Positions 9,318-18,926 of a stretch of 64,000 bases of DNA are shown one piece after another. The first letter of the stretch is position 1. The number at the start of each line of letters is the position of its first letter. The notes under the pieces are model-generated. The model was not told the DNA's origin, did no database searches, and was given only the letters and a program-made list of their open reading frames with translations. Position numbers and translations under genes: made by a program. Source of the DNA: PALSA-350 sp963794165 (GTDB taxonomy: Bacteria > Acidobacteriota > Terriglobia > Terriglobales > Acidobacteriaceae); contig CAWCCT010000007.1 of the NCBI GenBank assembly GCA_963794165.1, positions 310,001 through 374,000 of the forward strand. Reading direction: 5' to 3'.

Positions 9318-10220
9318 ATGCGGCGACGACTGGAATTCATGCTGGTTTGGACTGTGGTGAAGCTTCTCGGCTGGCCGCCGAGAAGGGTCGCTCGCGGGAT
9401 AGGCGCGCTGATCGGCCGTATCGCATTGTTGCTCACCCCACGCTTGCGGCGGGCCGGTGATCTTAATCTTCGCCTGGCTTTTCCCCAGAAGACCGCAACC
9501 GAGCGCCGCCAGATTCTGCGCAAGCTCTACCGCAATCTCGGCTGGTTGCTGGCTGAGTTCTGCCAGATGCCGGGTTACACCGCGCAGCAGACGCAAAGCT
9601 TCATTCGTTATGAGGGGCTGGAGCACTACCTGGCGGCTCGCGATCAGGGCAAAGGAGTCCTGATCCTGACCGGCCATCTGGGCGCGTGGGAGCTGTCGAG
9701 CTTCTACCACTCGCTGATGGGCTATCCCATGAGCATCGTGATCCGCCGCCTGGACAATCCGCTGGTCGACAACCTGGTCAACCACATCCGCTGTTTGCAC
9801 GGCAATCAGGTGCTGCACAAGGACGACTTCGCCCGCGGCCTGCTGGGCTCCATGCGCCGCGGTGAAACGGTCGGCATTCTGATGGATACCAACATGACCC
9901 CTCCGCAAGGGGCGTTCGTCGATTTCTTTGGCCACTCCGCTTGCACCGGATCCGGCCTGGCGCGGGTCGCGAGGAAGACCGGGGCCAGCGTGCTGCCCGG
10001 CTTTCTGCTCTGGGAAGAAGCAACGCAGCAATACGTACTGCGCTTCGGCGCCCCCCTCAACCTGCCGGCCAGCGAAAATGCGGAGGCCGATGTGCTTGCC
10101 CATACCGCCTTGTTCACCAAGGTGATCGAGGACTACATTCGCCAGTACCCGGATCAGTGGCTTTGGGTGCATCGCCGCTGGAAGACCCGCCCGCAGGGCG
10201 AAGCTGCCATCTACACTTGA
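9318..10220 (+). CDS. LpxL/HtrB-family lysophospholipid acyltransferase (late lipid A acylation)
   Basis: A 300-residue membrane-associated acyltransferase that in this family transfers secondary acyl chains to lipid A or related acceptors. The catalytic motif HxxxxWE appears as TGHLGAWE near residue 115, followed by the conserved GILMDTNM segment and the C-terminal QWLWVHRRWKTRP block. An N-terminal hydrophobic stretch would anchor it to the inner membrane. Three bases separate its stop from lpxD, which supports one lipid A operon. The exact acyl donor and position cannot be told. Confidence 0.88.
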   Translation: MRRRLEFMLVWTVVKLLGWPPRRVARGIGALIGRIALLLTPRLRRAGDLNLRLAFPQKTATERRQILRKLYRNLGWLLAEFCQMPGYTAQQTQSFIRYEGLEHYLAARDQGKGVLILTGHLGAWELSSFYHSLMGYPMSIVIRRLDNPLVDNLVNHIRCLHGNQVLHKDDFARGLLGSMRRGETVGILMDTNMTPPQGAFVDFFGHSACTGSGLARVARKTGASVLPGFLLWEEATQQYVLRFGAPLNLPASENAEADVLAHTALFTKVIEDYIRQYPDQWLWVHRRWKTRPQGEAAIYT

Positions 10221-10223
10221 GTC

Positions 10224-11215
10224 ATGCCCATCCCTCTGAGTCAATTGGCTGAACGGCTTGGCGCGGAAGTCGATGGTCACCCGTTCGACACCATGATTAT
10301 CGGGGTATCCAGCATCGCGGCTGCGTATCCCGGGTGCCTGGTGTTTGCGGAGGAAGAGACCTCGTTCGCGGCCGCGCTTGCCTCCCTGGCCGCCGCGGTT
10401 CTGGTGGGGCCGCAGATCAGCCGGCACCGGGCAAACCAGCTCTGCGTACTCCGCAGCCGCGCCTGGCATTTGCCCGCGCCGCGGTGTTGCTGCGTGGACC
10501 GCAGCCCGCTCCGTCTATCCATCCCACCGCCGTACTTGCGCCTGGGGTGCAGATTGGCAGTGACGTCTCCATTGGCGCCCACGCCTCTGTCGATGAAGGG
10601 GCCATCATTGGCGCGGCCACGATCATCGGCAGCGGATCGGTGATCGGCGCCGGGGTCCGCATTGGCAGCAACTGCCGCATCTATCCCCGCGTCGTGATCT
10701 ATCCGGGCGCGACCCTGGGGGACCGGGTGGTGGTCCACGCCGGGGCAGTTCTGGGAGCCGATGGCTTCGGCTACGTTCGCGACCGAACCACCGGGGAGTA
10801 CACCCAGTTTCCCCAGCAGGGAACGTTGGTCATTGAGGATGACGTTGAGATTGGAGCCAACACCACCATCGACCGTGGGGCTCTCGAAGAAACCCGCATC
10901 GCACGTGGCACCAAGCTCGACAATTTGATTCACATCGGTCACAACTGCAGCATCGGGAGCAACGTCGTCATTGCCGCGCAAACCGGCATTTCCGGTTCAA
11001 GTACGGTAGGGGACGGTGCCATCCTGGGCGGTCAAGTCGGCATGGGCGATCATGCGCTGGTCGGCCCGGGGGTCATCCTCGGGGGGCAGGCAGGAATCCT
11101 GCCCAAGAAAAAGCTTCTTGGCCCGGGAATTGTCTTCTGGGGAACGCCGGCCAAACCAGTCAGGCAGTACCTCAAGGAATTGGCGATGCTGGCCCGGCTA
11201 AAGAGGGAAGAGTAA
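10224..11215 (+). CDS. lpxD: UDP-3-O-acylglucosamine N-acyltransferase (LpxD), apparent frameshift
   Basis: Third step of lipid A synthesis. The N-terminal uridine-binding domain (IPLSQLAERLGAEVDG to AAVLVGPQISR) is in one frame, and the remainder (KPALRTPQPRLAFARA, then SIHPTAVLAPGVQIG) in another, so a single indel lies between about 10408 and 10440. After that the left-handed beta-helix of hexapeptide repeats is intact, with the catalytic-His region DNLIHIGHNCSIG and the end GTPAKPVRQYLKE. As lpxD is normally essential where lipid A is made, and both halves are under clear coding constraint, a sequence error is more likely than inactivation. The stop overlaps the next start (TAATG). Confidence 0.9.
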
Positions 11216-11820
11216 TGGCCGTCGTGGTGGTGGGTGGGCACTCGCGTAGTGTCGGGAAGACCTCGGTGGTGGCGAATTTGATCGCGCGTCTGCCGCAGCG
11301 CAACTGGACCGCCTGCAAGATCACCCAGTTTGGCCACGGGTTCTGTAGCGCGAACGGCGAGCCTTGCGATTGCCAGACGGACGAGCACACCATAGCCATC
11401 AGCGCCGAACGGGATCCGACCACCGGCACTGACAGCGCTCGTTTCCTCGCTGCGGGCGCCCGGCGGTCGCTCTGGGTACGTACTCGAATCGGCCGTCTCG
11501 CCGACGCCATGCCGCGTATTCGGCAGGAGATCGATGCCGCTGAAAACATGATTTTCGAGTCCAACAGCCTGCTGCAGTTTCTGCGTCCGGATCTATATCT
11601 GACCGTTCTGGACCATTCCACGGCTGACTTCAAAGACTCGGCACGGCTGTTTTTGGACCGCGCCGATGCGGTGCTTCTGCGTGCCTCCGGAAAGGAACTA
11701 ACCCCGCAATGGAGCAGTGTTTCCCTGCGCCTACTCGCCGGGAAGCCCCGCTTCTTAGTCACCCCGCCTGACCTGATCGGGGACGATCTGGTTGCTTTTG
11801 TGGAGCAGAAGCTGACTTAG
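11215..11820 (+). CDS. MobB-like P-loop NTPase of unknown role
   Basis: About 201 residues starting with a beta strand and Walker A, VVVVGGHSRSVGKTSV, as in MobB and related deviant P-loop GTPases. Further on is an unusual cysteine cluster (FCSANGEPCDC, near residues 43-53), a TDSARFLAAGA segment, and an IFESNSLLQFLRPDLYL segment that resembles the switch/strand-4 region of MobB-type folds. No molybdopterin genes are nearby. Its start overlaps the lpxD stop, so it is coupled to lipid A genes, but a function in that pathway is only suggested by position. I do not recognise a named subfamily. Confidence 0.75.
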   Translation: MAVVVVGGHSRSVGKTSVVANLIARLPQRNWTACKITQFGHGFCSANGEPCDCQTDEHTIAISAERDPTTGTDSARFLAAGARRSLWVRTRIGRLADAMPRIRQEIDAAENMIFESNSLLQFLRPDLYLTVLDHSTADFKDSARLFLDRADAVLLRASGKELTPQWSSVSLRLLAGKPRFLVTPPDLIGDDLVAFVEQKLT

Positions 11821-11854
11821 GGCGCAGGCTTATGGCGCACATATCCCCCCACCA

Positions 11855-11910
11855 GCGGATTTCGTCTCCTCACCGTCCAGGGCGGTCGGGAAACGAAATC
11901 TGCCTCTCTA
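11855..11910. terminator. Imperfect long stem-loop between convergent genes
   Basis: The arms gatttcgt and acgaaatc, about 40 bases apart and with a further inner pairing, lie between two convergent stop codons. There is no clear T-tract on either strand. It could act as a shared terminator. Confidence 0.35.
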
Positions 11911-12126
11911 TTTCAACGGGAAAGGCTCGGGCTTGAGCGATCCATCGCGCTGCTTGAGCAGAATTTGCACTTTGCTCTCGGCGCTGTCCAGCTCTTGCTT
12001 GCATTGCGCCGAGAGGCGCATGCCTTCCTCAAACATTTTGATCGAATCTTCCAGCGGCAGATCACCGCGCTCAAGTTGAGCGACAATGCCCTCCAGCTGT
12101 TTTAACGATTCCTCAAACGTTGCCAA
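11908..12126 (-). CDS. xseB: Exodeoxyribonuclease VII small subunit
   Basis: The small helical subunit that binds XseA in the single-strand DNA exonuclease. The family core is complete: TFEESLKQLEGIVAQLERGDLPLEDSI, FEEGMRL and a coiled-coil end. The TTG chosen gives about 72 residues and starts just before the conserved core; an ATG ten codons upstream would deepen the overlap with the preceding gene. With either start the gene overlaps the 3' end of the methyltransferase/MTHFR gene, so translational coupling is likely. xseA is not in the window. Confidence 0.9.
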   Translation of the reverse strand: MATFEESLKQLEGIVAQLERGDLPLEDSIKMFEEGMRLSAQCKQELDSAESKVQILLKQRDGSLKPEPFPLK

Positions 12127-13990
12127 CGCGCGACCCCTCGGGTAGTACCGCTTCAAGAATTTCTACAGCACCAGGATAGCGCCCAAAAGGCGCGCTGACC
12201 TGCACCCCCTGGATCATCGGACGCGCCGCAGCCAGCATCTCTCGCGCAATTTGAATTCCCTCCGCCCGCGCTCGATCCGGAGTGTCCGCCTTTTGCATGC
12301 GCACCATGATCTCGTCAGGCATGGAGACACGCAGATCGTTCTTCATGAATTCCGCGTTGCGCAGGCTGGTCAGCGGCCAGATGCCCGCAATGACGGGAAT
12401 GCGAAAACCCTCAATGCGCTTGAGGAAAACCTCCAGCAGCTTCAGGTCAAATACTGGCTGGGTGATGGCATACTCGGCTCCCGCCTCTACTTTGTAAGCA
12501 AAACGGCGAACTTCGTTGTCCAGATCCGGCAAGCCCGGATTCGCGGCCACGCCTATGGTTAAGCCGCTGGAGACACCGACTGGATTACTTCCAAGATCCA
12601 ACCCGTGGTTCAAACGGCGGACAATGTTCACCAGGCCAATGGCATCGACATCGAAAACTGCCGTGGCATCAGGGTAATTGCCGAGCTTGGGCGGGTCCCC
12701 GGTCAGGCAGAGGATATTCTTCAGTCCGATGGCAGAAGCTCCCAGCAGGTCGGACTGGATGCTCAGCAGGTTGCGGTCGCGACAGGTGTAATGCAGCAGG
12801 GCTTCCATGCCCGTCTGCTGAATCTGGATACACAGGCTCTGCGCGCTCATGCGCGGCGCCGCCCGGGACAGGTCCGGGACATTGATAACGTGGACCCCAT
12901 TCTGCAGCAGCATCCGGGCCCCCTCGAGCTCGCGCTCGCAGGTGATGCCTTTGGGGGGAACCATCTCCACCATGGTGACAAATGTTCCCCCGGCAATCAG
13001 GCTGCCGAGGCGCGATCGCTCGCCCAGGGGCGCGGGCTGGATTTCGGATGCGGCCTGCGCGTGTTTCACCTGGGTGTGGGAGACTTCCTGCGCTCCCATG
13101 GCGCGCAGCGATGACTTCATGGAGCGGATATGGGCAGGAGTGGTGCCGCAGCAGCCGCCAACAAATTGCACGCCGGCCTTGACCAGCTTGCGGGCGAAGC
13201 TGGCCATGTATTCCGGCGAGCAGAGATAGATGTTTCGCCCGTCCACGGCGCGCGGCATACCCGCATTGGGCATGGCGATCAAGGGCAGATTCGTGGCGTT
13301 CACCATGCACTCAATGGCGGTGAGTACGGTCGCCGGGCCTACGCTGCAGTTGCATCCGACGGCGTCCGCGCCCCACTCGGTCAATCGCGCGGCGGCTGTT
13401 TCCGGGGAAGAGCCGTCCAGGCAATTGGCATCCTCGTCGACCGTCACCATCACCAGGACCGGCAGCGACGGGGCTACGGATTTGGCCGCAAGAATGGCCT
13501 GTTCGGCCTCGTTTAACGCGGAAACCGTCTCGATCAGCAGCATATCGACGCCGCCCTCGACCAAGCCGCGGATCTGCTGCTCGAAGGCTGCGCGCGCCTC
13601 GTCCAGGCTGATCTTCCCCAGCGGCTCCAGGCGCGCGCCCAGGGGACCGACAGCCCCCGCTACCCATAATTTTCCGCTTTGCTTATCGGCCCGCTGATTC
13701 ACCGCCTTACGTGCCACCTCGGCTCCGGCACGGTTGATCTCCAGCACCTTGTCGGCGAAACCATAGCGCTGCAAACGCAGGGAATTGGCGCCAAAGGTAT
13801 TGGTCTCGATGATCTCCGCGCCCGCCTGCAGGTATTCCTCGTGGACGTTTCGCACCAGTTCCGGCTGGGAGAGGTTTAGTTCGTCGTAGCAGCGGTTGAT
13901 GAAGATGCCGCGAGCATACAGACTGGTGCCCATTGCCCCATCGCAGAGCACATTGCGTGTCCCGAAGATCTCCGTGAGCCGGTTCGTCAT
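12113..13990 (-). CDS. Bifunctional homocysteine S-methyltransferase / methylenetetrahydrofolate reductase
   Basis: A 625-residue fusion linking one-carbon reduction to methionine synthesis. Residues 1-300 are a zinc-dependent homocysteine methyltransferase barrel: LCDGAMGTSLY, ETNTFGAN, and the zinc ligands CNCSVGP and GGCCGTTPAH. Residues 320-600 are a MetF-type flavoprotein: EMVPPKG, the substrate segment LCLTGDPP, and YAITQPVFD. This architecture matches Bacillus YitJ. Both domains keep their key residues, so both activities are expected. The gene is followed by xseB with overlap. Confidence 0.93.
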   Translation of the reverse strand: MTNRLTEIFGTRNVLCDGAMGTSLYARGIFINRCYDELNLSQPELVRNVHEEYLQAGAEIIETNTFGANSLRLQRYGFADKVLEINRAGAEVARKAVNQRADKQSGKLWVAGAVGPLGARLEPLGKISLDEARAAFEQQIRGLVEGGVDMLLIETVSALNEAEQAILAAKSVAPSLPVLVMVTVDEDANCLDGSSPETAAARLTEWGADAVGCNCSVGPATVLTAIECMVNATNLPLIAMPNAGMPRAVDGRNIYLCSPEYMASFARKLVKAGVQFVGGCCGTTPAHIRSMKSSLRAMGAQEVSHTQVKHAQAASEIQPAPLGERSRLGSLIAGGTFVTMVEMVPPKGITCERELEGARMLLQNGVHVINVPDLSRAAPRMSAQSLCIQIQQTGMEALLHYTCRDRNLLSIQSDLLGASAIGLKNILCLTGDPPKLGNYPDATAVFDVDAIGLVNIVRRLNHGLDLGSNPVGVSSGLTIGVAANPGLPDLDNEVRRFAYKVEAGAEYAITQPVFDLKLLEVFLKRIEGFRIPVIAGIWPLTSLRNAEFMKNDLRVSMPDEIMVRMQKADTPDRARAEGIQIAREMLAAARPMIQGVQVSAPFGRYPGAVEILEAVLPEGSRVGNV

Positions 13991-14101
13991 AAGGTAAGTC
14001 TAATTATGCTAAGCCAGTCAGCGCGCGAACGCCAGCCGCCGCTTTGTTATACTTGGCCTTTCCCGCATGTCCGCCGCGTGGTGATTCAGGTGAGGTATTA
14101 G

Positions 14102-15478
14102 TTGAAGAAAAGAAGTCTCCGGTCCTTGTGTGCCCTCTCTGTGCCAGCTTGCTTTGTATTCCTTGTTCTGGCCGGATGCGGGCAGAGCTATTATTTTGGC
14201 GGCCGGGCTTTGCCCCCCAGCGGAATCCTCAACCGCGTATTGATTGCCGTCCAGAACCCCGGCGCTCTGACCAAGGGTACGCTCCAGATCGTCGACGCCT
14301 ACTACGATATCCGTCATAGCTTTAACAACAAAACTCCCGCTTTCGCCATTGCTGGATATGCGGGGGCCCAGCCGGAGACAATCCAGAACATGCCCGAAGA
14401 GCAGGCGGGCGCGGTCTACGGATCGGGGGACGGGAGCTTTTCCATAGTAAGTTACGCGAGCGAAAAACAGTCCAGTTCCGTCAGCTTGCCCGGTCAGTCC
14501 TCCAGTGTCTTTATCTCCCGCGACCAGAGGTATGTTTTTGCCGCCAGCCAGACGGCCCACACGCTCACGGTGCAGGACCGCGTGCTTGGTTCGAGCTATG
14601 GGTTGAATGTGCCTAACATCTACCGCGTGTCGATCAATCCCAGTGGGACGGCAGCGTTGGCTTTCGTGCAGGACAGCAATTCGGTCTATAGCGTTTACAA
14701 GCTGCAGACGAATCAACCGACGCCCGCGAATGCTGTGGATTGCGAGCCGCAAAACCTGCCTGTATATTGCGTCCTGCCTGTTCCGGGCAAGTTTGACCGG
14801 CCCATCAAGGCCGTCTTTTCCGCCGACGGCACCACGGCATTTGTGCTGAACTGCGGTCCGGAGTGCGGCGGTGTTCAGGCCAGCGTCAGCTTCCTGCCCG
14901 TGGCGGGGATCATTATCCAGAGCGGCGCCCCGGTGCCGCCGGGGGCTCCGACCGCTGTGACCGCAACCGTCCCGGTTCCCGGCGGGGCTACCAACGCTAT
15001 TCAAAATGGGAGTCTCCTCTACCTTGCCGGGCAGCAACTGCAACCCGATGGTTATTTCGCCGGCTTCCTTTCTATTCTCGACACCGGCGCCAAGCAGGTC
15101 ACCGGCGCTTACTCCATCGCCGATGGAACCCATCAGAAAATGAGCTTCGCCGACGACAATACGCTGTGGATCGGGTCCCAGCTCTGTACGCAAGGGGAAC
15201 GCTACCATCTGGGCGCCACCACCAACCTGGGCTGCCTGACCATGTTCAATACATCCACCAACTCGGTGACCATGATTGATTCCTACAAAGGCGATGCGAC
15301 CGGAATCGCCTCGGTGCTCACTCTGCACAAGGTCTACACCGCCGAGGGCGGCCAGGTGTACATCTACAACACGACGAATGGCGCGTCACTCGACAACTCG
15401 CAGGTGACGGTGGTGGGTACGGCTTACGACGTGGCCTACATGGACGCGGCCAGCGATGTCGACAACACCACCTATTGA
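14102..15478 (+). CDS. Predicted lipoprotein with beta-propeller-like repeats
   Basis: The TTG start (aggtgagg site upstream) gives a basic N terminus, a hydrophobic segment and a lipobox LAGC with the acylated Cys near residue 27, so the protein should be membrane anchored. The remaining 430 residues show repeated blades of the type SSSVFISRDQRYVFAAS, SINPSGTAALAFVQDSN and KAVFSADGTTAFVLN, as in lactonase/YncE-like seven-bladed propellers. No catalytic residues are evident, and the ligand is unknown. The 3' end overlaps bshB1 by 23 bases. Confidence 0.75.
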   Translation: MKKRSLRSLCALSVPACFVFLVLAGCGQSYYFGGRALPPSGILNRVLIAVQNPGALTKGTLQIVDAYYDIRHSFNNKTPAFAIAGYAGAQPETIQNMPEEQAGAVYGSGDGSFSIVSYASEKQSSSVSLPGQSSSVFISRDQRYVFAASQTAHTLTVQDRVLGSSYGLNVPNIYRVSINPSGTAALAFVQDSNSVYSVYKLQTNQPTPANAVDCEPQNLPVYCVLPVPGKFDRPIKAVFSADGTTAFVLNCGPECGGVQASVSFLPVAGIIIQSGAPVPPGAPTAVTATVPVPGGATNAIQNGSLLYLAGQQLQPDGYFAGFLSILDTGAKQVTGAYSIADGTHQKMSFADDNTLWIGSQLCTQGERYHLGATTNLGCLTMFNTSTNSVTMIDSYKGDATGIASVLTLHKVYTAEGGQVYIYNTTNGASLDNSQVTVVGTAYDVAYMDAASDVDNTTY

Positions 15479-16179
15479 TGTTCTCGCCATCGCCGCCCAC
15501 CGGGATGACGTGGAGCAAACCTGCGGTGGCACCCTCCTACGCATGCATTCGCTCCAGCTGCGCACGGCCATTCTCGACCTCACCCAGGGCGAAGCCGGCA
15601 CTCGCGGTTCGGCTCAGGAGCGGGCCAGTGAAGCAGAGGAAGCCGCGCGCATTCTTGGCGTCGCATGGCGGGAAGCGCTCGACATTCCTGACGGCCGGGT
15701 AGAAAACACCTGGGAGAACCGGATCAAGATTGTTCGCAAACTGCGGCAGTTGCGGCCGCGGGTAGTGATCCTGCCTTATTGGCAGGGGCGGCATCCTGAC
15801 CACTACAACAGCGCGGCTCTTGGGTATGAGGCCTGCTTTTTATCTGGCCTGGCGAAGATCGAGACCGGCGAGTCTCCTTTCCGGCCCTTCAAGATCGTCT
15901 ATGCCAGCTTGTACGCGGATGTCCGGCCAAGTTTTGTCGTCGACATAACACCCTTTATTGAGGAACGCTTCCGAGCTTTGCTCGCGTATCGCTCCCAGTA
16001 TGCCGATCAGCCTTCGGGTGGCGCTCTTTTTGTGCCCCACGATGAGATCCGCGAGCGGACGTTTTCTGTGGCCCGGCATTACGGCTTGTTGGGTGGCGTC
16101 CGCTATGCCGAACCCTATCGTGCAGAAGGAAGTCAGTTTGGTAGATGACCTGACACTACTTCCGGTCTCCTCCATCTGA
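15456..16179 (+). CDS. bshB1: Bacillithiol biosynthesis deacetylase BshB1 (PIG-L family), apparent 3' frameshift
   Basis: A zinc-dependent deacetylase of GlcNAc-malate. Metal-site motifs are AAHRDDVE near residue 13 (usual AHPDD) and HPDH near residue 112; EERFRALLAYRSQY and the late RHYGLLGGVRYAEP segment are typical of BshB1 rather than of other PIG-L enzymes. After ...RYAEP the frame ends early at 16148, but +1 gives IVQKEVSLVDDLTLLPVSSI, the expected C terminus, to a TGA at 16177-16179. A one-base loss within 16111-16120 is inferred. It overlaps the upstream lipoprotein gene. bshA and bshC are not in the window. Confidence 0.88.
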
Positions 16180-16220
16180 TGGACTGAGCTTAGCCCACGA
16201 CGTTCCGGCATTTGCGTGAA

Positions 16221-16427
16221 GGGTCCCAGGTCTCAAAAGCGAGACCTGGGGCACCCATCGGCTTATCCAGGAGGTTCTCACACAGACTCGTTAGTCCTGG
16301 GCTAAGTTCAGTCGTCCCTCCGGGACTCACGCAAAGTTTTTCCGCAGCCGTGCCGGAACAGTCTGTGTGCCAACCTTTTGGAAAAGGTGATGGGTGCCCC
16401 AGGTCTCGCTTTTGAGACCTGGGATCC
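16221..16427. repeat. Composite inverted pair of cccaggtctc palindromes (family A) around a family E copy
   Basis: One family A unit in reverse orientation (16221-16256) and one forward (16392-16427) face each other. Each forms a 10-bp hairpin, cccaggtctc / gagacctggg, with gcttttg-type loop and an outer gggtgcc end. Between them is a family E copy (16293-16327). No coding potential is seen. Further family A units are at 27997 and 51583. Confidence 0.75.
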
Positions 16428-16456
16428 TCGCAACCGACCTTCACTAGAATGAATCC

Positions 16457-17203
16457 ATGCAGCAGACGTGGGATGCATCCCAGTACGCCGAAAAGGGAAG
16501 GTTCGTGGCTCTCCTCGCCGAACCGCTGGTTCAGGCGCTGAACCCAAAGGCGGGCGAAAGCATCCTCGATCTGGGATGCGGCGACGGCTATCTTACCCAG
16601 CGCCTAACTGCATCAGGAGCAATCGTCCTCGGCGTCGACAGCTCACCGCAGATGGTCGCCGCGGCCAAAGAAAGAGGAGTCGATGCCCGCTGTATGAGCG
16701 GGGAAGCGCTGCCCTTCGAACAGCAATTCGATGCCGTCTTTTCCAATGCTGCCCTGCATTGGATGAGCGATCACGATGCCGTTCTCCAGGGCGTGCATAG
16801 GGCGCTGAAACCGGGCGGCCGCTTCGTGGCCGAATGCGGAGGCCAGGGCAACATTGCCGCCATTCGCGTGGCCCTGCTAGCGGTTTTAACTCCTCGCGGA
16901 ATCCCCCCGAAACGCATTGAAAGCAACTATTTTTTCAGCCCTGCGGAGTATCGCGCCCGCTTGCAAAGTCATGGCTTCCTGGTGGACGAAATAAGCCTGA
17001 TCCCGCGTCCAACGCCGCTGCCGTTCGGAATGGCCGGGTGGCTCGAAACCTTTCGCTCCAGCATGCTTGCACCTCTGCCCGCCGAGGAGCGGCCGGAGGC
17101 CATCGAACAAATCGTCGCCCTGCTCAAACCTGTTCTATGCGACCAAGAGGGTAACTGGTTCGCAGACTACGTGCGGCTCCGTTTTCTGGCGCGGCGGACC
17201 TGA
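16457..17203 (+). CDS. Class I SAM-dependent methyltransferase (trans-aconitate methyltransferase-like)
   Basis: A 248-residue Rossmann methyltransferase. Motif I ILDLGCGDGYL lies near residue 36, followed by the acidic GVDSSPQMV, then FDAVFSNAALHWM and the post-III segment LKPGGRFVAECGG, the pattern of the Tam/UbiE group. The substrate is not determined. The 3' end overlaps the convergent histidine kinase by about 80 bases. This is unusual but both C termini look natural. Confidence 0.8.
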   Translation: MQQTWDASQYAEKGRFVALLAEPLVQALNPKAGESILDLGCGDGYLTQRLTASGAIVLGVDSSPQMVAAAKERGVDARCMSGEALPFEQQFDAVFSNAALHWMSDHDAVLQGVHRALKPGGRFVAECGGQGNIAAIRVALLAVLTPRGIPPKRIESNYFFSPAEYRARLQSHGFLVDEISLIPRPTPLPFGMAGWLETFRSSMLAPLPAEERPEAIEQIVALLKPVLCDQEGNWFADYVRLRFLARRT

Positions 17204-18926
17204 TCGTCGCCGAGGCCGGCCCAAGGGAGGGAAGATAGACCCGCACGACCGCCCCCGGAAGCGCGGACTCGGTGCTGTTGGTGAGTTCTACGTTGCCTCC
17301 GTGCTTCTCCACGATGCCCCGGCTGACCCACAGCCCAAGGCCGGTTCCCAACTCCCCCTTGGTGGTGAAGAAGGGCTTGAAGAGCTTGGCTTGATAGCTC
17401 TCCGGAACGCCGGGACCGCTATCAGTAATCGTCACCACCGCGCCGGCCCGGTTATCAGCGGGCAGCGAGGCCTCGAGTAGAACCTGCACCCGGCCGCCCG
17501 GCCCGGCCGCTTCGGCTGCATTCGTGATCAGGTTGGTGAATACCTGCCGCAATTCCCCTGGGAACCCCTGAATGGAAACACCTTCCTGGAGTTTCCGTTC
17601 AACCGCAACCGACTGGTCCTTCAACTGCCGGTCGAGAAGCAACAACACGCTTTCCAGCAACTCGCGCAGATCAACTGCCACCGGAGCCTTGGGTTCGCGA
17701 TAAAGACCGAGCATGGCGCGGCTGATCTGCAGCGTGCGGTTCAACTCCTGCTGCGCCATCCCGAGGTACCTCTGCTGCAGAGTAGGATCGGACTCCTTCT
17801 CCATCAGGTAGTGCAAATTGGCAACAGAATCGAGGGGATTATGAATCTCGTGGGCAATACTTGCCGAAAGGCGGCCCGCGACCGCCAGCTTCTCGTGCGC
17901 CATCAGGGCCGTTTCTCTTTTTCGTATATCGGTTACGTCGCGAAAGACCAGCACCAGGCCCGCGACTTCGCCCTTCGCATCCCGAATCGGGGCCGCGCTT
18001 TGGTCAATCAAGTACTCTGCGCCGTCTTTCGCCAGTAGCAGCGAGTGAGTTTTTGTCGTCGCCTCCCGCGTCTCCTCATCGACACTGCGGAAGATGGATT
18101 CAAGCCGCCTCCCCTTCGCCTCATCGAGCGACCAGCCGGTCAGCCGCTGCGCCACCGGGTTCATCAACTCCACCCGGTGCTGCTGGTTGCAAGCAATCAA
18201 GCCATCGCCCACTGACTCCAGCGTGGTCTGAAGCCATTGCCGGCTCTCTACCAGCTCATCCGCCCGCTGGTGCGCTTCTTCCAGCGATCCGCGGAACGCA
18301 GCCGAGACTTTCTTCATGTTTCTGTAAGTGAAAATGCCCAGGACAATGCCCACCCCGATTGAGGACGCAATCAGGACCGTCATTAGGGTGCGAACCTGCG
18401 AATTGGTGGACTGTACCTCCTGGTCGCGCCGTTTCACCTCGACCTTGGTCATAGCCCCCAACTGGGTGCGCAAGGCCGCCATGAGCTGGGCCCCGTTCAG
18501 ATCGAGCCCCGTGTCCCCAAAAAGTTTCCCGGCGCGCAAATTGTCCAGCGCCTTGCCCGCGAAGCCGATCCATAGTTCGTGGCTGTCGCGGATCTGCCGC
18601 AGCCGCCGTAGCTGATCGGGGTCCTCCCGGACCAGGAGCAGCAGGCGGTCCAGGGTCTGGTGCAGCGCGCCTTCCGCATCCTGATAAGGCGCGAGGGTGG
18701 TCGGATCGCGGGTGAGCTGATACCCCCTCAGCCCGGTCTCCTGATCCACGACCAGCCGTTCCAGCTCGATGAGTTGGGCGGTGATGCGGTCGGTATGGTC
18801 GATGCGGCGCTGCTCCCGCAGTGTCCGCTGGATCTGCCAGGCCAGGACCAGGGCCAGCAGCAGTAACAGGACCAGGGGAAGCAGCACGGTAATGATCAAA
18901 ATATGCCGAAACTGATGGAGATTCAT
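17124..18926 (-). CDS. Membrane sensor histidine kinase (CHASE3, PAS, HisKA, HATPase)
   Basis: A 600-residue kinase. A first membrane segment (residues 9-30) and a second (near 190-207) flank an extracytoplasmic CHASE3-like domain with the LVVDQETGLRGYQLT motif. A PAS domain follows (WLQTTLESVGDGLIACNQ), then the H-box SASIAHEIHNPLDSVANL with the phosphorylated His, the N-box NLITNAAEA, and the G boxes DSGPGVP and GTGLGLWV. It shares four bases (ATGA) with the upstream regulator gene, so the two form a unit. The signal is unknown. Confidence 0.9.
   Translation of the reverse strand: MNLHQFRHILIITVLLPLVLLLLLALVLAWQIQRTLREQRRIDHTDRITAQLIELERLVVDQETGLRGYQLTRDPTTLAPYQDAEGALHQTLDRLLLLVREDPDQLRRLRQIRDSHELWIGFAGKALDNLRAGKLFGDTGLDLNGAQLMAALRTQLGAMTKVEVKRRDQEVQSTNSQVRTLMTVLIASSIGVGIVLGIFTYRNMKKVSAAFRGSLEEAHQRADELVESRQWLQTTLESVGDGLIACNQQHRVELMNPVAQRLTGWSLDEAKGRRLESIFRSVDEETREATTKTHSLLLAKDGAEYLIDQSAAPIRDAKGEVAGLVLVFRDVTDIRKRETALMAHEKLAVAGRLSASIAHEIHNPLDSVANLHYLMEKESDPTLQQRYLGMAQQELNRTLQISRAMLGLYREPKAPVAVDLRELLESVLLLLDRQLKDQSVAVERKLQEGVSIQGFPGELRQVFTNLITNAAEAAGPGGRVQVLLEASLPADNRAGAVVTITDSGPGVPESYQAKLFKPFFTTKGELGTGLGLWVSRGIVEKHGGNVELTNSTESALPGAVVRVYLPSLGPASATIRSAAPENGAARSLRTSYPLGRIEQV

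Noticed and set aside
8478..10469. 663-codon open frame on the minus strand
   Set aside because: It is antisense to the SYLF, LpxL-like and lpxD genes, whose motifs are clear. It has no family features, and long antisense frames are expected at this GC.
13991..14101. Riboswitch for the methionine/folate gene
   Set aside because: The divergent gap is only about 110 bases and shows no SAM or cobalamin riboswitch core.
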